Assembly: GCA_964605235.1 (NCBI GenBank)
Contig: CAZSBB010000017.1
Coordinates: 50,753-114,752 of the forward strand
Direction of reading: 5' to 3'
Origin: CAZSBB01 sp964605235
Lineage (GTDB): Bacteria > Planctomycetota > Phycisphaerae > Phycisphaerales > Phycisphaeraceae
DNA: 64,000 bases
Numbering within the stretch: position 1 is the stretch's first letter; the number at the start of each line of letters is the position of its first letter. The notes under the pieces are model-generated. The model was not told the DNA's origin, searched no databases, and was given only the letters and a program-made list of their open reading frames with translations. Positions 41,319 through 50,630 of the stretch are shown piece after piece. Position numbers and translations under genes: made by a program.

Positions 41319-42479
41319 ATGGATATGCTCACCAGTCTGACCCTACTCGCCAGCGGCGGAGCCCCCAAGGAACCGCTCTTCACCTCGCCCGCGATCGAGG
41401 CGTTCAAGCATCTGGTCAACCGGCTGTCAGTGCCGCAGATCAGCCTGCCGTTTTTCTTCCTGCCCCTGTTCGTGGGCATGCTGGTGTTCTATCGCAAGTG
41501 GACCAAGCCGGCGGCGGCGCTGCTGTTGCTGGGCGTGTTCTGCATCGCGTACTTTGGCAGCATGCTCATTGACTACAACTACCTGTTGATCATCGCCAAG
41601 CCGGACAACGTCCCCATTACGCTGATGCTGCTGGCGACGGGATTGTGCCTGTGGCTGGCGTTCAAGCAAGCCGCCGAGAATGATCTGGCGCTGGAGCAGG
41701 GCAAGCCGCTGCCCTACAGCGACCGTGAAGACAAAGTGCTGGTCTGGCCCGATCTGGTTTACATCGAAATGCTGGCGCTCATCATGGCGTCGGCGTTCCT
41801 GGTGCTGTGGGCGGTCGTCTTCCGCGCTCCGCTGGAAGCGCCCGCCAACCCCGCCGGCCCGCCCAACCCGTCCAAGGCGCCCTGGTACTTCCTGGGTCTC
41901 CAGGAAATGCTGGTGTATTTCGACCCGTGGATGGCGGGCGTGCTCCTGCCGGGCATGATCGTCACCGGCCTGATCGCCATGCCCTACATCGACACCAACC
42001 CCAAGGGCAACGGCTACTACACCTTCAAACAACGCGCCTTCGCCATCTCCACCTGGCTCTTTGGCTTCATCGTCCTGTGGGTCGTGCTGATCGTGTTCGG
42101 CACCTTCCTCCGCGGCCCGAACTGGAACTTCTTCGGCCCGTACGAGTACTGGGACTCCCACCTGCAGGTGCCGCTGACCAACGTCAACCTCAGCGAGTAT
42201 TTCTGGGTTTATCTGCTCAAGCAACCCGTGCCCGCGATCCCACTGGTTCGTGAAAGCCTGGGCATCGTGCTGGTGGCGGCCTGGATGCTGATCCTGCCGG
42301 TGGCGATGACCAAGGCCCCGTTCTTCAAACGGTTGTACAAGGAAATGGGTTCCATTCGTTTCTACATCATGGCGATCCACTTCGTGGTCATGGCCATGCT
42401 GCCGCTGAAGATGGTGCTGCGCTGGCTGGTGAACCTGAAGTACTTTGTCTACCTGCCCGAGTTCAATCTGAACTTGTAA
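41319..42479 (+). CDS. Extended cytochrome b subunit IV-like protein
   Basis: 386 residues, over twice the length of plastid/cyanobacterial subunit IV (about 160). The recognisable subunit IV core begins with the loop NPSKAPWYFLGLQEML (183-198). The Qo-site PEWY Glu is missing: the sequence reads KAPWY. Extra membrane helices lie before the core (about 43-60, 66-87, 98-116, 148-168), and several follow it (about 207-222, 240-262, 315-333, 348-367). No CxxCH heme c site is present. Start ATG 41319 (TTG 41316 is also possible). It is the last gene of the complex operon. Confidence 0.85.
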   Translation: MDMLTSLTLLASGGAPKEPLFTSPAIEAFKHLVNRLSVPQISLPFFFLPLFVGMLVFYRKWTKPAAALLLLGVFCIAYFGSMLIDYNYLLIIAKPDNVPITLMLLATGLCLWLAFKQAAENDLALEQGKPLPYSDREDKVLVWPDLVYIEMLALIMASAFLVLWAVVFRAPLEAPANPAGPPNPSKAPWYFLGLQEMLVYFDPWMAGVLLPGMIVTGLIAMPYIDTNPKGNGYYTFKQRAFAISTWLFGFIVLWVVLIVFGTFLRGPNWNFFGPYEYWDSHLQVPLTNVNLSEYFWVYLLKQPVPAIPLVRESLGIVLVAAWMLILPVAMTKAPFFKRLYKEMGSIRFYIMAIHFVVMAMLPLKMVLRWLVNLKYFVYLPEFNLNL

Positions 42480-42847
42480 GGTGCGGGCTGCCGTTGGCGG
42501 ATTTGCCGCTGGTCCATCTTTGACGCTCCCAGTGTGCGCTCGTCACATCCGAGCCGCCCACGCCAGTGGGCGGGTACGGGTAACCCGCAGCGACGATTCA
42601 CCACTGATCACCAACGCCACAGGAACCCGCCGACTGGTGTCGACGGCTCCGAACCGCATGCAAGCGACTTCATGGATACCAGGGATTGCGCCGTCGAATC
42701 ACGCCGACGCAGGTCGCTGAAATTGTGCTGAAACTGGCAGCGCCATTGTCCACGCTTCCGCCGTCCCATATCGTTTCAGCAGCAGGGCGGTTCAGTTCAA
42801 CCGCTGGCCGCCTGAGCCCCCAAACCCGGCTGGGATACGGAGTCAAC
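42480..42847. other. Repeat-containing interval before prepilin-like gene
   Basis: Contains an inverted pair of REP-like palindromes (42548-42575, 42625-42652), then about 190 bp of unremarkable sequence upstream of the prepilin-like ATG. No gene supported. Confidence 0.6.
42548..42652. repeat. Inverted pair of REP-like palindromes, locus 3
   Basis: 42548-42575 begins TCCGAGCCGCCCACGC and ends GTGGGCGGGT; 42625-42652 begins ACCCGCCGACTGGTG and ends GGCTCCGA. The pair is in the opposite relative order to loci at 28697 and 33653, spaced by 49 bp. Confidence 0.75.
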
Positions 42848-43507
42848 ATGCCCATTCGCTGTGCTTCGCGCGCGTTCACCCTGATTGAACTGCTGGTGGT
42901 CATCTCGATCATCAGCCTGCTGGTGGCCATTCTGTTGCCTGCGCTGGGCAAAGCCCGCGAGCAGGCGCTGATCACCCAAGCCGCGAGCAATCTGCGGCAA
43001 GCGGGCCTGGCGGTGGCGATGTACCGCAATGATTACCGCGGCGATTTGCCCAAGGTCAGCGGCAACGCGTTCTCGGGGTGGATTTTTCTCCTCGACCCAT
43101 ACGTCAGCACCAAGGTGACGCGCATGCCCACCGCCTGCCCAGAGATGTATCTCAAGTCCAATCCCGCTGACCCGCGCGGCGCCATGAACGCCAACATCAA
43201 TCTGCTGGGCGGTGGGGGGGCAACGGTTTGGCGATCCATCGACACCGTGCGCCGCACCAACACCACCTTCATCATGGCGCACAGCACCGAAATCGCCACC
43301 TGGTCGCCCACGCATTTCGACACGCCATTCAATACCCCGGCAACGTGGAATCCGCCGCTCAAGGGCCGGGGCATTAACGTCTACTACGTCGACGACCATG
43401 TGGACTGGATGGAATACAAGGGCGTCGGTCAATCCGCCTGGTGGAAAGCGCGCGTGGGCACGGGCACTGATTGGGTGTACGACGGCTATGAAATCTATGG
43501 GCCGTGA
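42848..43507 (+). CDS. Prepilin-like (type II pseudopilin-type) protein
   Basis: 219 residues. Class III signal: MPIRCASRA-FTLIELLVVISIISLLVAILLPAL, with Glu at +5; the residue before the cleavage site is Ala, not the usual Gly. The C-terminal half ends with VYYVDDHVDWMEY, a variant of the Asp-Gly-His block of the planctomycetal prepilin-like families. Distantly similar to the protein encoded at 22087-22968. Probably surface-exposed; function unknown. Confidence 0.82.
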   Translation: MPIRCASRAFTLIELLVVISIISLLVAILLPALGKAREQALITQAASNLRQAGLAVAMYRNDYRGDLPKVSGNAFSGWIFLLDPYVSTKVTRMPTACPEMYLKSNPADPRGAMNANINLLGGGGATVWRSIDTVRRTNTTFIMAHSTEIATWSPTHFDTPFNTPATWNPPLKGRGINVYYVDDHVDWMEYKGVGQSAWWKARVGTGTDWVYDGYEIYGP

Positions 43508-43726
43508 ACTGGATCGGCTCGGTCATCGCAGTGTTCCGCGTTGCCCCGACAGATCAGGTTTGCGCCGCCAATCGCGCCAGACGCTCACGCAACCAGACGC
43601 TTGATCCGAGCCCATCCCGGATCGCCCTGCTCCCCGACCCAACTTGCTTATGTTCAACTCGTAATGCCGCCAAGGTCGATCGGGGGCACGTCGCAACCGC
43701 GCCGGGACGATAGACCGCCAGCCGCA

Positions 43727-44683
43727 TCATCCCTTGGCCTCGCCTGACGCCGGGTGTGGAACAACTCGACGCTGTTGGGCGTTTCGCCACGGATACAGCA
43801 ACTGGCCCCAGAGCGTCACCGGCAGTTCTTCCTGCACTCCGAATACCCGCGGCTGACGACCTTTGGGCAGATACAGCGTGCCGAACAGCCAGTCCCACAC
43901 CGGCAGAAATCCTGCGAGATTCTTGCCCATGGCCTGCGGTTCACAACTGTGATGCCAGCGATGAAACGCCGGGCTGGCGATCACGTATCGCAATCGCCCA
44001 AAGTCCCACGGCACGTCGGTATGCAACAGCAATCCATACAGCCCCAGAAACGGCGTCACCGCCGCCAGGCCGGTCGCGGGATAGCCCAACGCCACCACCA
44101 GCAGCGCCGGCGCCAGGCTGCCCAGCAGTTCGTTGACCGGATGAATCCTTGCGGCACTGAGCCAGTCCAGTTGGGTCGGACTGTGATGCACCGCATGAAA
44201 CGCCCACAGACGTCGGCCGTGGAACGCCCGATGCGTCCAATAGCCACAGAAATCCACCAGCACCAGCATCTGTAACCCGATCATCCACGCCGGCTGCCGC
44301 GCCAAGGGCCCAAAGCCTGCCAACGCCCGTGGACTGAACTCCCGGCCCAGCAACAACATCAACAACAGGGCGACCACCCCGACGAGAAACCGGCTCACCG
44401 GCCGGGTCACCAACGGATTGAAAAACCAGTACGCCAGGTCCAGCCAGCGGCGCCAGAGCGGCGACAAGACTGGTTTGTCGGCCTGGTGGACGGAAATCGG
44501 GAGTTGTTGTTGTTGTTGTTGTTCAAACCCAGATGTCGATACAGCCGGCATGACGACCATCGGGCGGGTGAGACCATCCGTCGACTGAGCGCGTCGAGAG
44601 CCGCCATACCGCCGCTGCAGCCAGGTCAGCACGACACCAGCGATGACCAAACCAACCAGTGCACGCCAGATGATCATGAGCAT
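43727..44683 (-). CDS. Sterol desaturase / fatty acid hydroxylase family membrane protein
   Basis: 318 residues, several hydrophobic helices. The di-iron histidine clusters of the FA hydroxylase superfamily are present: HRAFH, HAVHHS and HRWHHS, preceded by a YWTH segment. These integral-membrane enzymes hydroxylate or desaturate lipid chains or sterols using oxygen. An N-terminal insertion holds a run of six Gln, encoded by repeated CAA, before LPISVHQADKP. Substrate unknown. Start ATG 44683; other in-frame Met codons follow (third codon). Confidence 0.88.
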   Translation of the reverse strand: MLMIIWRALVGLVIAGVVLTWLQRRYGGSRRAQSTDGLTRPMVVMPAVSTSGFEQQQQQQLPISVHQADKPVLSPLWRRWLDLAYWFFNPLVTRPVSRFLVGVVALLLMLLLGREFSPRALAGFGPLARQPAWMIGLQMLVLVDFCGYWTHRAFHGRRLWAFHAVHHSPTQLDWLSAARIHPVNELLGSLAPALLVVALGYPATGLAAVTPFLGLYGLLLHTDVPWDFGRLRYVIASPAFHRWHHSCEPQAMGKNLAGFLPVWDWLFGTLYLPKGRQPRVFGVQEELPVTLWGQLLYPWRNAQQRRVVPHPASGEAKG

Positions 44684-44986
44684 CAGGCTGTCCTCCCGGG
44701 AAGTTGTGGATGCCGCGGTCGTCGAGGTTACAAGCAGACCGGTTGCCGTGGATCAACCGAATCGGCTTGAGACCATGCCGACCTGGTTGTGGCGTCCAGC
44801 AGGCGGATTGCCCGAGCCTGCTGAATTGCGGAATCCCCACGAAAACCCGGGCAAATCGGCCCATGGAAGCCTGGGTTGGCCCCCTTCCCGTCCTGCCAGA
44901 TCGAATTGAACATAAGGTATATTATCGGACTTTGAATCCGGGCAGGGGGTGGGGGGCGCTGCTAAACGCGATTGGTGGACGCCGGT
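44684..44986. other. Gene-free interval
   Basis: About 300 bp with no gene. A short AT-rich island (about 44908-44935) containing TATATTAT may hold a promoter for the minus-strand desaturase gene. Confidence 0.4.
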
Positions 44987-46396
44987 TCAACGATGATGGA
45001 TCGTCCTGCACACGGGTGTAGGTCGTCGCCTCGTCACCGCCAGCGCCGTGACGATCAACGGCCAGAGTCCCATCGCCAGCCGCGGCAACGCTGTGTCCAG
45101 ATGCCACGCCAGGTCTTCCCGCGTGGTGATGAACACCAGCACATAAACCAGACCCTGACCGCCCAGCAACAGCAGCAACCGCCCGGCATGCCACCGGCGC
45201 ACCGCTGGCGCCGGCAGGATCAAAAGCGCCATCACCAGCAGCGCCACCGTGCCTGAGAAATAACATTGCAGTCCGACCGACCAGAATTTCTCGCCCAGCA
45301 ATCGCCAGCGTTCCACGTCAATCAGATCGGCCCAGATGGATTGCTGCCGCGCGGCGAAGACGCTGCTGCGGCCGGCGTAACCGAGTTTGAGGACCGCCAC
45401 GCTGAAAGCTCCCAACGCCGCCATGCCCAACAAGCGCCCGGAAGCCAGCCAGTACCGCCGATCCCGGCGGCGCATGGGCCACAACGCCAGGACCAGCGCC
45501 AGCAGGGCGCAGGTCAATCCTTCATTCTTGCACCAGGCGGTACAGCCGGCGAAAAATCCCAGCAGCGGCCACCAGCGCGTGGCGTTACGCCTGGACCGTG
45601 GCGACGCCAGCACGAGCAATCCCCCAAGGGCGACCATGTACGTCGCCAGCAGTTGGTCGGCATACTGCATGGCGGCCCACCACCGCAAGGCTGGATCCGC
45701 CAGCAACAGCAATCCCGCCAGCGCGCCCGCCGCCGGCCGGCTCAGATAGCCGATCAGCACCGCCACGCTGAGCACCAGCGCCAAGGCGTTGAGCAGGCTC
45801 AACGTGGCGGGCGCCAGCCAGACCATTTCCCCGCCGCCCCAGCGCCACAGCCGCGCGACCGCGCAGTTGAGCAGCAAGGGGTAATCATGATGGCTGACGC
45901 TTTCGCCATGAAATATCCATGTCCATTGCGGCCCACCGGCGCACAGAAAACGAGCCTTGAGATTGATCCGGCACCAGGCGTCCCAGTAGCCCCAGGGCGA
46001 AGCTTCCGCCAGTCGCCAGATGCCCAACCCCGCCAGCGCCACCACCAGCAGCATGGCTGCGGGCAGCACCGCTTCAAGCATGGAAGCGACGCGACTGCCG
46101 GATCTAGCCAATCGCGGCCAGAGGACACGCTCGCCCCGGCGTCGGGCAGAGCGCCAGCACCAGAGTGCGGCGCCGAGCAGCAGGACGCCTTCAACCAGCG
46201 GGTACCACTGCGCCTCTCCGCCGGAGATCACCAGCCAGAGGAAATAGAGCTGACTGGTCAGCGCCAGGCCCGCCGGCCAGCTCAGGACGGCAATCGGCAG
46301 CACGGGTTTGCACCGGGTGGGCCACAACCGCCAGACCAGCAGCAATCCCGCCAGCCCGTTAAGCAGCACGGCAAAGCCCACAGCCAGCCCGGTCAC
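44987..46396 (-). CDS. Polytopic membrane protein, GT-C glycosyltransferase-like
   Basis: 469 residues with about eleven hydrophobic helices. The loop after the third or fourth helix reads GYWDAWCRINLKARFL then HHDYPLLLNCAVARLW; WDAW...KAR and (H)xDYPLL are recurrent in polyprenyl-phosphate-sugar-dependent GT-C type membrane transferases. An acidic DxD-type catalytic motif is not certain, so this is a family-level guess. The ATG (46396) overlaps the stop of the upstream small gene by four bases, so the two work together. Confidence 0.6.
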   Translation of the reverse strand: MTGLAVGFAVLLNGLAGLLLVWRLWPTRCKPVLPIAVLSWPAGLALTSQLYFLWLVISGGEAQWYPLVEGVLLLGAALWCWRSARRRGERVLWPRLARSGSRVASMLEAVLPAAMLLVVALAGLGIWRLAEASPWGYWDAWCRINLKARFLCAGGPQWTWIFHGESVSHHDYPLLLNCAVARLWRWGGGEMVWLAPATLSLLNALALVLSVAVLIGYLSRPAAGALAGLLLLADPALRWWAAMQYADQLLATYMVALGGLLVLASPRSRRNATRWWPLLGFFAGCTAWCKNEGLTCALLALVLALWPMRRRDRRYWLASGRLLGMAALGAFSVAVLKLGYAGRSSVFAARQQSIWADLIDVERWRLLGEKFWSVGLQCYFSGTVALLVMALLILPAPAVRRWHAGRLLLLLGGQGLVYVLVFITTREDLAWHLDTALPRLAMGLWPLIVTALAVTRRRPTPVCRTIHHR

Positions 46397-46836
46397 GGCG
46401 AAGTTTTCTCCAGCAGCAGAATGCCCGGGTCCAGTTTGGTCAGCACCCGGGTTTGTTCCAGGCCGGGTGTGCGCTGCAGGCCTTGACGAGTTCCCACGTC
46501 CGCAATGATGTACCGGGCGGGCACTTCACGGCCCACCCGCCGCGGCGCCAGCACTGCCACCACGAACTCGTAGCGGTAGCCGTTGGCTTGAGGTGTCCCC
46601 TGCTCGTCATGTGGCGCTGCATAGCGGATCAGCGTCGCCGGCGGCAGTCCGGCGCTCACCGGCGCCAGCACTTTTTCCCAGTTGTTCAAGCGCAACTGAA
46701 ACGGATCGACCCGGGGCCCCTGTGGATCGCGCCACGCCGTGTAGCAACTGCCCGCCAACCCCAGCGCGGCGAGCAAGCCCAGAATCGCGGCGGCGCCGGT
46801 GCGAACCGTCAGGCTTTGGCGACCGAGCCCATGCAT
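46393..46836 (-). CDS. Hypothetical membrane-anchored protein
   Basis: 147 residues, not recognised. One N-terminal hydrophobic helix (TGAAAILGLLAALGLAGSCYTAW) is followed by an extracytoplasmic domain of about 110 residues (YRYEFVVAVLAPRRVGREVPARYIIADVG). Its stop overlaps the start of the GT-C-like membrane protein, suggesting a two-gene unit for surface glycan synthesis. The ATG at 46836 lies 13 bp after the purN stop; an ATG farther upstream would overlap purN. Confidence 0.6.
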   Translation of the reverse strand: MHGLGRQSLTVRTGAAAILGLLAALGLAGSCYTAWRDPQGPRVDPFQLRLNNWEKVLAPVSAGLPPATLIRYAAPHDEQGTPQANGYRYEFVVAVLAPRRVGREVPARYIIADVGTRQGLQRTPGLEQTRVLTKLDPGILLLEKTSP

Positions 46837-46849
46837 GCGTGGTCGCTCC

Positions 46850-47500
46850 TTAACCGGGGAGGGGATCAATCACCGTGCGGCGTTGCTGCACGCGCACCCG
46901 CCCCGCCAGCAGCAGTTGCAGGGCTTCGACATACGCCTGGGTTTCCTGCTCGAACACCCGGGCCGCCAGGGCGTCGGCGTCGTCGGTGTCCAGCACCGGG
47001 CAGGTGCGCTGCACGATGATCGGGCCGGTGTCGTAATGCTGATCGCAGAAATGCACGGTGCAGCCCGAGACCTTGCAGCCGGCGGCGAGCACGGCTTCAT
47101 GCACGTGATGCCCGAACATGCCCGGCCCGCCGAATGCTGGCAGCAGCGCGGGATGGATGTTGACCACACGGCCGACGTAGTCGTCGGGGATCGGCAGCAG
47201 GCTCAAGAAACCGGCGAGCACGACATAATCCGCGCCGGCCTGGCGAATCTGCGGCCAGACCGCGGCGGCGTAAGCATCGGCGTCGGCGTACTGCTTACGC
47301 GCGACGACCGTGCTGGGCAGTTGCAGACGTTTGGCGCGCTCCAGCCCGTACACCTCCGCACGCGAACTGAGCACCAGTGTGATGCGGGCGGGCAGGCTGC
47401 CTGCGGCGATCGCGCTGGCGAGGTTTTCCAGCGTGCGGCCGGAGCCGCTCAGCAGCACCGCCAGCCGGGCGGGTTTCGTTGAGGAGAAACGTTCGGGCAT
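46850..47500 (-). CDS. purN: Phosphoribosylglycinamide formyltransferase
   Basis: 216 residues. Transfers formyl from 10-formyl-THF to GAR in purine synthesis. Signatures: LAVLLSGSGRTLENL at the start, GFLSLLPIPDDYVGRVVNIHPALLPAFGG (the NIHP catalytic block) and SGCTVHFCDQHYDTGPIIVQ (catalytic His-Asp). An alternative start at 47515 adds five residues. Divergent from gluQ by 24 bp. Confidence 0.93.
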   Translation of the reverse strand: MPERFSSTKPARLAVLLSGSGRTLENLASAIAAGSLPARITLVLSSRAEVYGLERAKRLQLPSTVVARKQYADADAYAAAVWPQIRQAGADYVVLAGFLSLLPIPDDYVGRVVNIHPALLPAFGGPGMFGHHVHEAVLAAGCKVSGCTVHFCDQHYDTGPIIVQRTCPVLDTDDADALAARVFEQETQAYVEALQLLLAGRVRVQQRRTVIDPLPG

Positions 47501-47524
47501 GGGTGGGAGTAACATACTCGGGCC

Positions 47525-48499
47525 ATGGCCGGCGCTCCACTTGAACCTGATGCGGCAACACCAACGGCAACCCCGGCGGGGCGGTTGGAAGTCACCCGTC
47601 TGGCGCCTTCCCCCACCGGTGCGCTGCATCCGGGCAACGCACGGACCTTCCTGATCAACTGGGCATTGGCGCGCCAGCAGGGCTGGAAAATCATTCTGCG
47701 CATGGAGGATCTCGATGGCCCGCGCATCAAGACCGACGCCGCCGAACTGACCTTGACCGACCTGCAATGGTTGGGTTTGGACTGGGACCACCGCGTGGCG
47801 GACCAGGCCTCCGAGCTGACCCCCTGCCATGACGCGCTGGCGCAGCTGGCGCAGGCGGGACGCACCTATCACTGCCAGTGTTCGCGCAAAGACATCAAGC
47901 TGGCGCAGTCGGCCCCGCATGTGGAGGACCACGAGCTGCGCTATCCGGGCACCTGTCGGGATGCGGGTCACGAGCAGGGCGCGGTGCGCGTGCGCGTGCC
48001 GGATGAGCCGGTGACGTTTGTGGATCAGCTGCATGGGCCGCATACGGTGGATGTGCAGGCGCAGGTGGGTGATTTCGTGATCACCAATCGCGCGGGTCAG
48101 CCCGCCTACCAACTGGCGGTGGTGGTTGACGACGCCCGCCAAGGTGTGACACAGGTGGTGCGGGGCGACGATCTGCTGCGCGCCACCGCGCGGCAGATCT
48201 GGTTGTATCGCTGGCTGGGTCTGACCCCCCTGCCGCGCTGGTGGCATTTGCCGCTGGTGCTGGGCCCGGATGGACATCGGCTCGCCAAGCGACATGGCGA
48301 TTCGCGGCTGGCGAGCTATCGTGAAGCAGGCGTGCCTGCGGAGCGCGTGATCGGGTTGATCGCACACTGGTCGGGCGTGACCGCGGAGTTGCAGGCGCTC
48401 AGCGCTGCGGAGTTTCAGGCGGGATTTGTGTGGGCACGGTTGCCGCGTGAGCCGGTGGTGTTTACCGAGGCCCAGCAGCGGTGGTTGACGGAAGGATGA
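47525..48499 (+). CDS. gluQ: Glutamyl-Q tRNA(Asp) synthetase
   Basis: 324 residues; a truncated glutamyl-tRNA synthetase lacking the anticodon-binding domain, which adds Glu to queuosine in tRNA-Asp. RLAPSPTGALHPGNART is the HIGH-type motif, EDLDGPRIK follows, the zinc ligands are in YHCQCSRKD and YPGTCRD, and RLAKRHGDSRL is the KMSKS-like loop. A short N-terminal extension precedes the conserved start. The DUF192 gene starts 5 bp after its stop. Confidence 0.93.
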   Translation: MAGAPLEPDAATPTATPAGRLEVTRLAPSPTGALHPGNARTFLINWALARQQGWKIILRMEDLDGPRIKTDAAELTLTDLQWLGLDWDHRVADQASELTPCHDALAQLAQAGRTYHCQCSRKDIKLAQSAPHVEDHELRYPGTCRDAGHEQGAVRVRVPDEPVTFVDQLHGPHTVDVQAQVGDFVITNRAGQPAYQLAVVVDDARQGVTQVVRGDDLLRATARQIWLYRWLGLTPLPRWWHLPLVLGPDGHRLAKRHGDSRLASYREAGVPAERVIGLIAHWSGVTAELQALSAAEFQAGFVWARLPREPVVFTEAQQRWLTEG

Positions 48500-48503
48500 G
48501 CGG

Positions 48504-49058
48504 ATGGTTGATCGTAAGCATTCCGTGACGCGTAGCCGCCCTGCCGTCGCTTACGCTTCCGGCTCGTTGGGCGTGCTGGTGTTGCTGGCGCTGCTGGTCT
48601 GCGGCGGGTGCAGCCGGCCAAGTCATGAAGTCCAGCCAGGCGCCGAAACCCTGACGGTGACCCTGGGGTCGCGCCCGTTTGAGTTGGAGTTGGCGCTGAC
48701 CCCGGAGCAGCGCCATCAGGGGTTGTCGGATCGCCCGAGCATTGCCGCGGACGGGGGCATGCTGTTCGTGTTTCCGGACGCCCGGGAGCTGGCGTTTGTG
48801 ATGCGACGCTGTCTGACGCCCATCGACATCATCTTTATCGGACCGGGCGGGCATGTCGTGGCGATGCATGAGATGCAGGTGGAGCCGGCGGACACGCCCG
48901 AAGAAAAGCTGCGGCGTTACGGCAGCGGCTGGCCGGCGCAGTTCGCCATCGAGTTGGCGGGCGGAACGCTGCGGCAATTGTCGCTAACTGTTGGCGAACA
49001 AATCCCTTTGCCACTGGCACAACTCAAGCAAATGGCGCGTCAGGTCGATAAACCATAG
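48504..49058 (+). CDS. DUF192-family lipoprotein
   Basis: 184 residues. A probable lipoprotein signal (LGVLVLLALLVCGGC) precedes a DUF192 domain: LALTPEQRHQGLSDRPSIAADGGMLFVFPD, FVMRRCLTPIDIIFIGPGG and MHEMQVEP are diagnostic. The function of DUF192 is unknown; it is a small beta barrel often exported. It lies 4 bp after gluQ and is probably translated with it. Confidence 0.87.
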   Translation: MVDRKHSVTRSRPAVAYASGSLGVLVLLALLVCGGCSRPSHEVQPGAETLTVTLGSRPFELELALTPEQRHQGLSDRPSIAADGGMLFVFPDARELAFVMRRCLTPIDIIFIGPGGHVVAMHEMQVEPADTPEEKLRRYGSGWPAQFAIELAGGTLRQLSLTVGEQIPLPLAQLKQMARQVDKP

Positions 49059-49146
49059 GGCGGCGGCGTTGGGAATGCACCCGGCACGCCCCCGGTTCAT
49101 CTCCGGATCAACTCCGGATCAACAGCTCGACGGGATGCGCACAGGC

Positions 49147-50412
49147 ATGGCGGCCAAGACGTTGACCATTATCGAATCGACGCCTACCGCCCAGGGGGCG
49201 TTCCTGATCAATGCGGTGCTCACCCACTGGCCCAGCGATGAGCGGCCGGAGGTGGTCAACCTTCAGATGTCGCAGGTGCTCAAGGACGAATCGGCGCTGG
49301 ATAAGATCGGCGTCGCCTGGGTGCTGATGGATCAATTCGGCGCCGCCCACTTCTCCAGCCTGGCGGCGCGCCTGCAGGAACGTGATGTGCCCATCATGCT
49401 CAGCCGGGCGCACGAAATCGCCAGCCTCGGTTCCCCCTACCACACCGGCATCATCATCGGCCCCCCCACCGCTCCGTCCGTGGCGCTGTGCGGCATGCTG
49501 CGCGCCCTGTGGGGTCAGAACGACATGGTCGAGCACTTCAAGTCCGAAATTAAATACCTCCGCGCGCATCAGGGCGGACTGTGCGACCAGTTCGGCAAAA
49601 TCGACGAAGAACTCCGGCTCGCCGCCCAGCTCCAACGCGAGTTCCTCCCCCGCCAACTGCCGACTTGTGATGAACTCAATTTCCAGGTGCTCTTCCGCCC
49701 GGCGACTTATGTCTCGGGCGACATCTACGACATCGAACGGCTCGACGAAGAGCACATCGGCTTCTTCCTCGCCGACGCGGTGGGGCATGGCGTGCCCGCG
49801 GCCTTGATGACCATGTACATCAAACGCTCCCTGCGCACCAAGGAAATTGCCGAGGGCTCCGGCCGGGGCTATCGCATCATCCCACCCGCCGAGGCGCTGG
49901 CGTCGCTCAATGTCGATCTGTCCAATCAGCCCACCGAGCAGGTGCGCTTCGCCACCGCGGTGTATGGCGTGATCAACACCACCACGCTGGAAGTTGAAGT
50001 CGCCCGCGCGGGGCATCCCTTCCCCCTGCTGCTGCGCCAGGAAGACGAACCGCAGTGGATCGAAGCCGATGGCGCCATGCTGGGCATCTTCCCGGAGGAA
50101 GTGTTCGAAACCCAGCGTTTCCAGATGCGCCCCGGCGATCGGCTGCTGTTCTACAGCGATGGTTTTGAGCTGGCGTTCCCCGAAGGCAGCGCCGACCAGG
50201 ACAACCCCGCCCTGGCGAACCAGCGCTACATGCAGGAGTTCATCGAGCTGCGCCGGACACCTCTGGAGCAGACGATTGAAATGCTCGCCCAGCGCCTGGA
50301 TCAGCAGGCCGGCTCGCTCAATCAGCAGGATGACCTGACCGCCCTGGTGATTGGCGTCCGCGCCAAAGCGGTGGCGGCGCGGGTGCAGCCGGTGCAGCGG
50401 GCCGCGGGCTGA
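49147..50412 (+). CDS. SpoIIE-type serine phosphatase with N-terminal regulatory domain
   Basis: 421 residues. Residues 1-125 form an alpha/beta domain resembling a receiver without its conserved phospho-Asp pattern (LTIIESTPTAQGAFLINAVL). A coiled linker (IDEELRLAAQLQREFLP, typical of RsbU-like proteins) joins the PP2C-like catalytic domain: SGDIYDIERLDE, FFLADAVGHGVPAALM and LLFYSDGFELAF keep the metal-binding Asp and Gly-His-Gly positions. It would dephosphorylate a STAS antagonist such as the one at 24339-24677. ATG 49147; ATG 49135 is in frame. Confidence 0.88.
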   Translation: MAAKTLTIIESTPTAQGAFLINAVLTHWPSDERPEVVNLQMSQVLKDESALDKIGVAWVLMDQFGAAHFSSLAARLQERDVPIMLSRAHEIASLGSPYHTGIIIGPPTAPSVALCGMLRALWGQNDMVEHFKSEIKYLRAHQGGLCDQFGKIDEELRLAAQLQREFLPRQLPTCDELNFQVLFRPATYVSGDIYDIERLDEEHIGFFLADAVGHGVPAALMTMYIKRSLRTKEIAEGSGRGYRIIPPAEALASLNVDLSNQPTEQVRFATAVYGVINTTTLEVEVARAGHPFPLLLRQEDEPQWIEADGAMLGIFPEEVFETQRFQMRPGDRLLFYSDGFELAFPEGSADQDNPALANQRYMQEFIELRRTPLEQTIEMLAQRLDQQAGSLNQQDDLTALVIGVRAKAVAARVQPVQRAAG

Positions 50413-50630
50413 GGTCACGGTCTGAGCCTGATACTTCCTCCCGGGATCGCTTGCCTATCTTCTCCAGCCGTCCAAAGCCCATTCCCAGCAGAAGGTCGCG
50501 GGTTTCCTGCCGGGTTATCGGTTCGCTTTGCTGAAGGCCAAATGCTTTCTTCCCGATGGTTACTATGCCGGACAAGGTGCGCGCTGCGCGCCTGGGCCGG
50601 CGGTTTCGAGTACCTGGAAACGGCCTGGTC

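Noticed and set aside
44461..44525. Unstable triplet repeat encoding six Gln in the desaturase-like protein
   Set aside because: It is in frame and short; nothing suggests a phase-variation switch.
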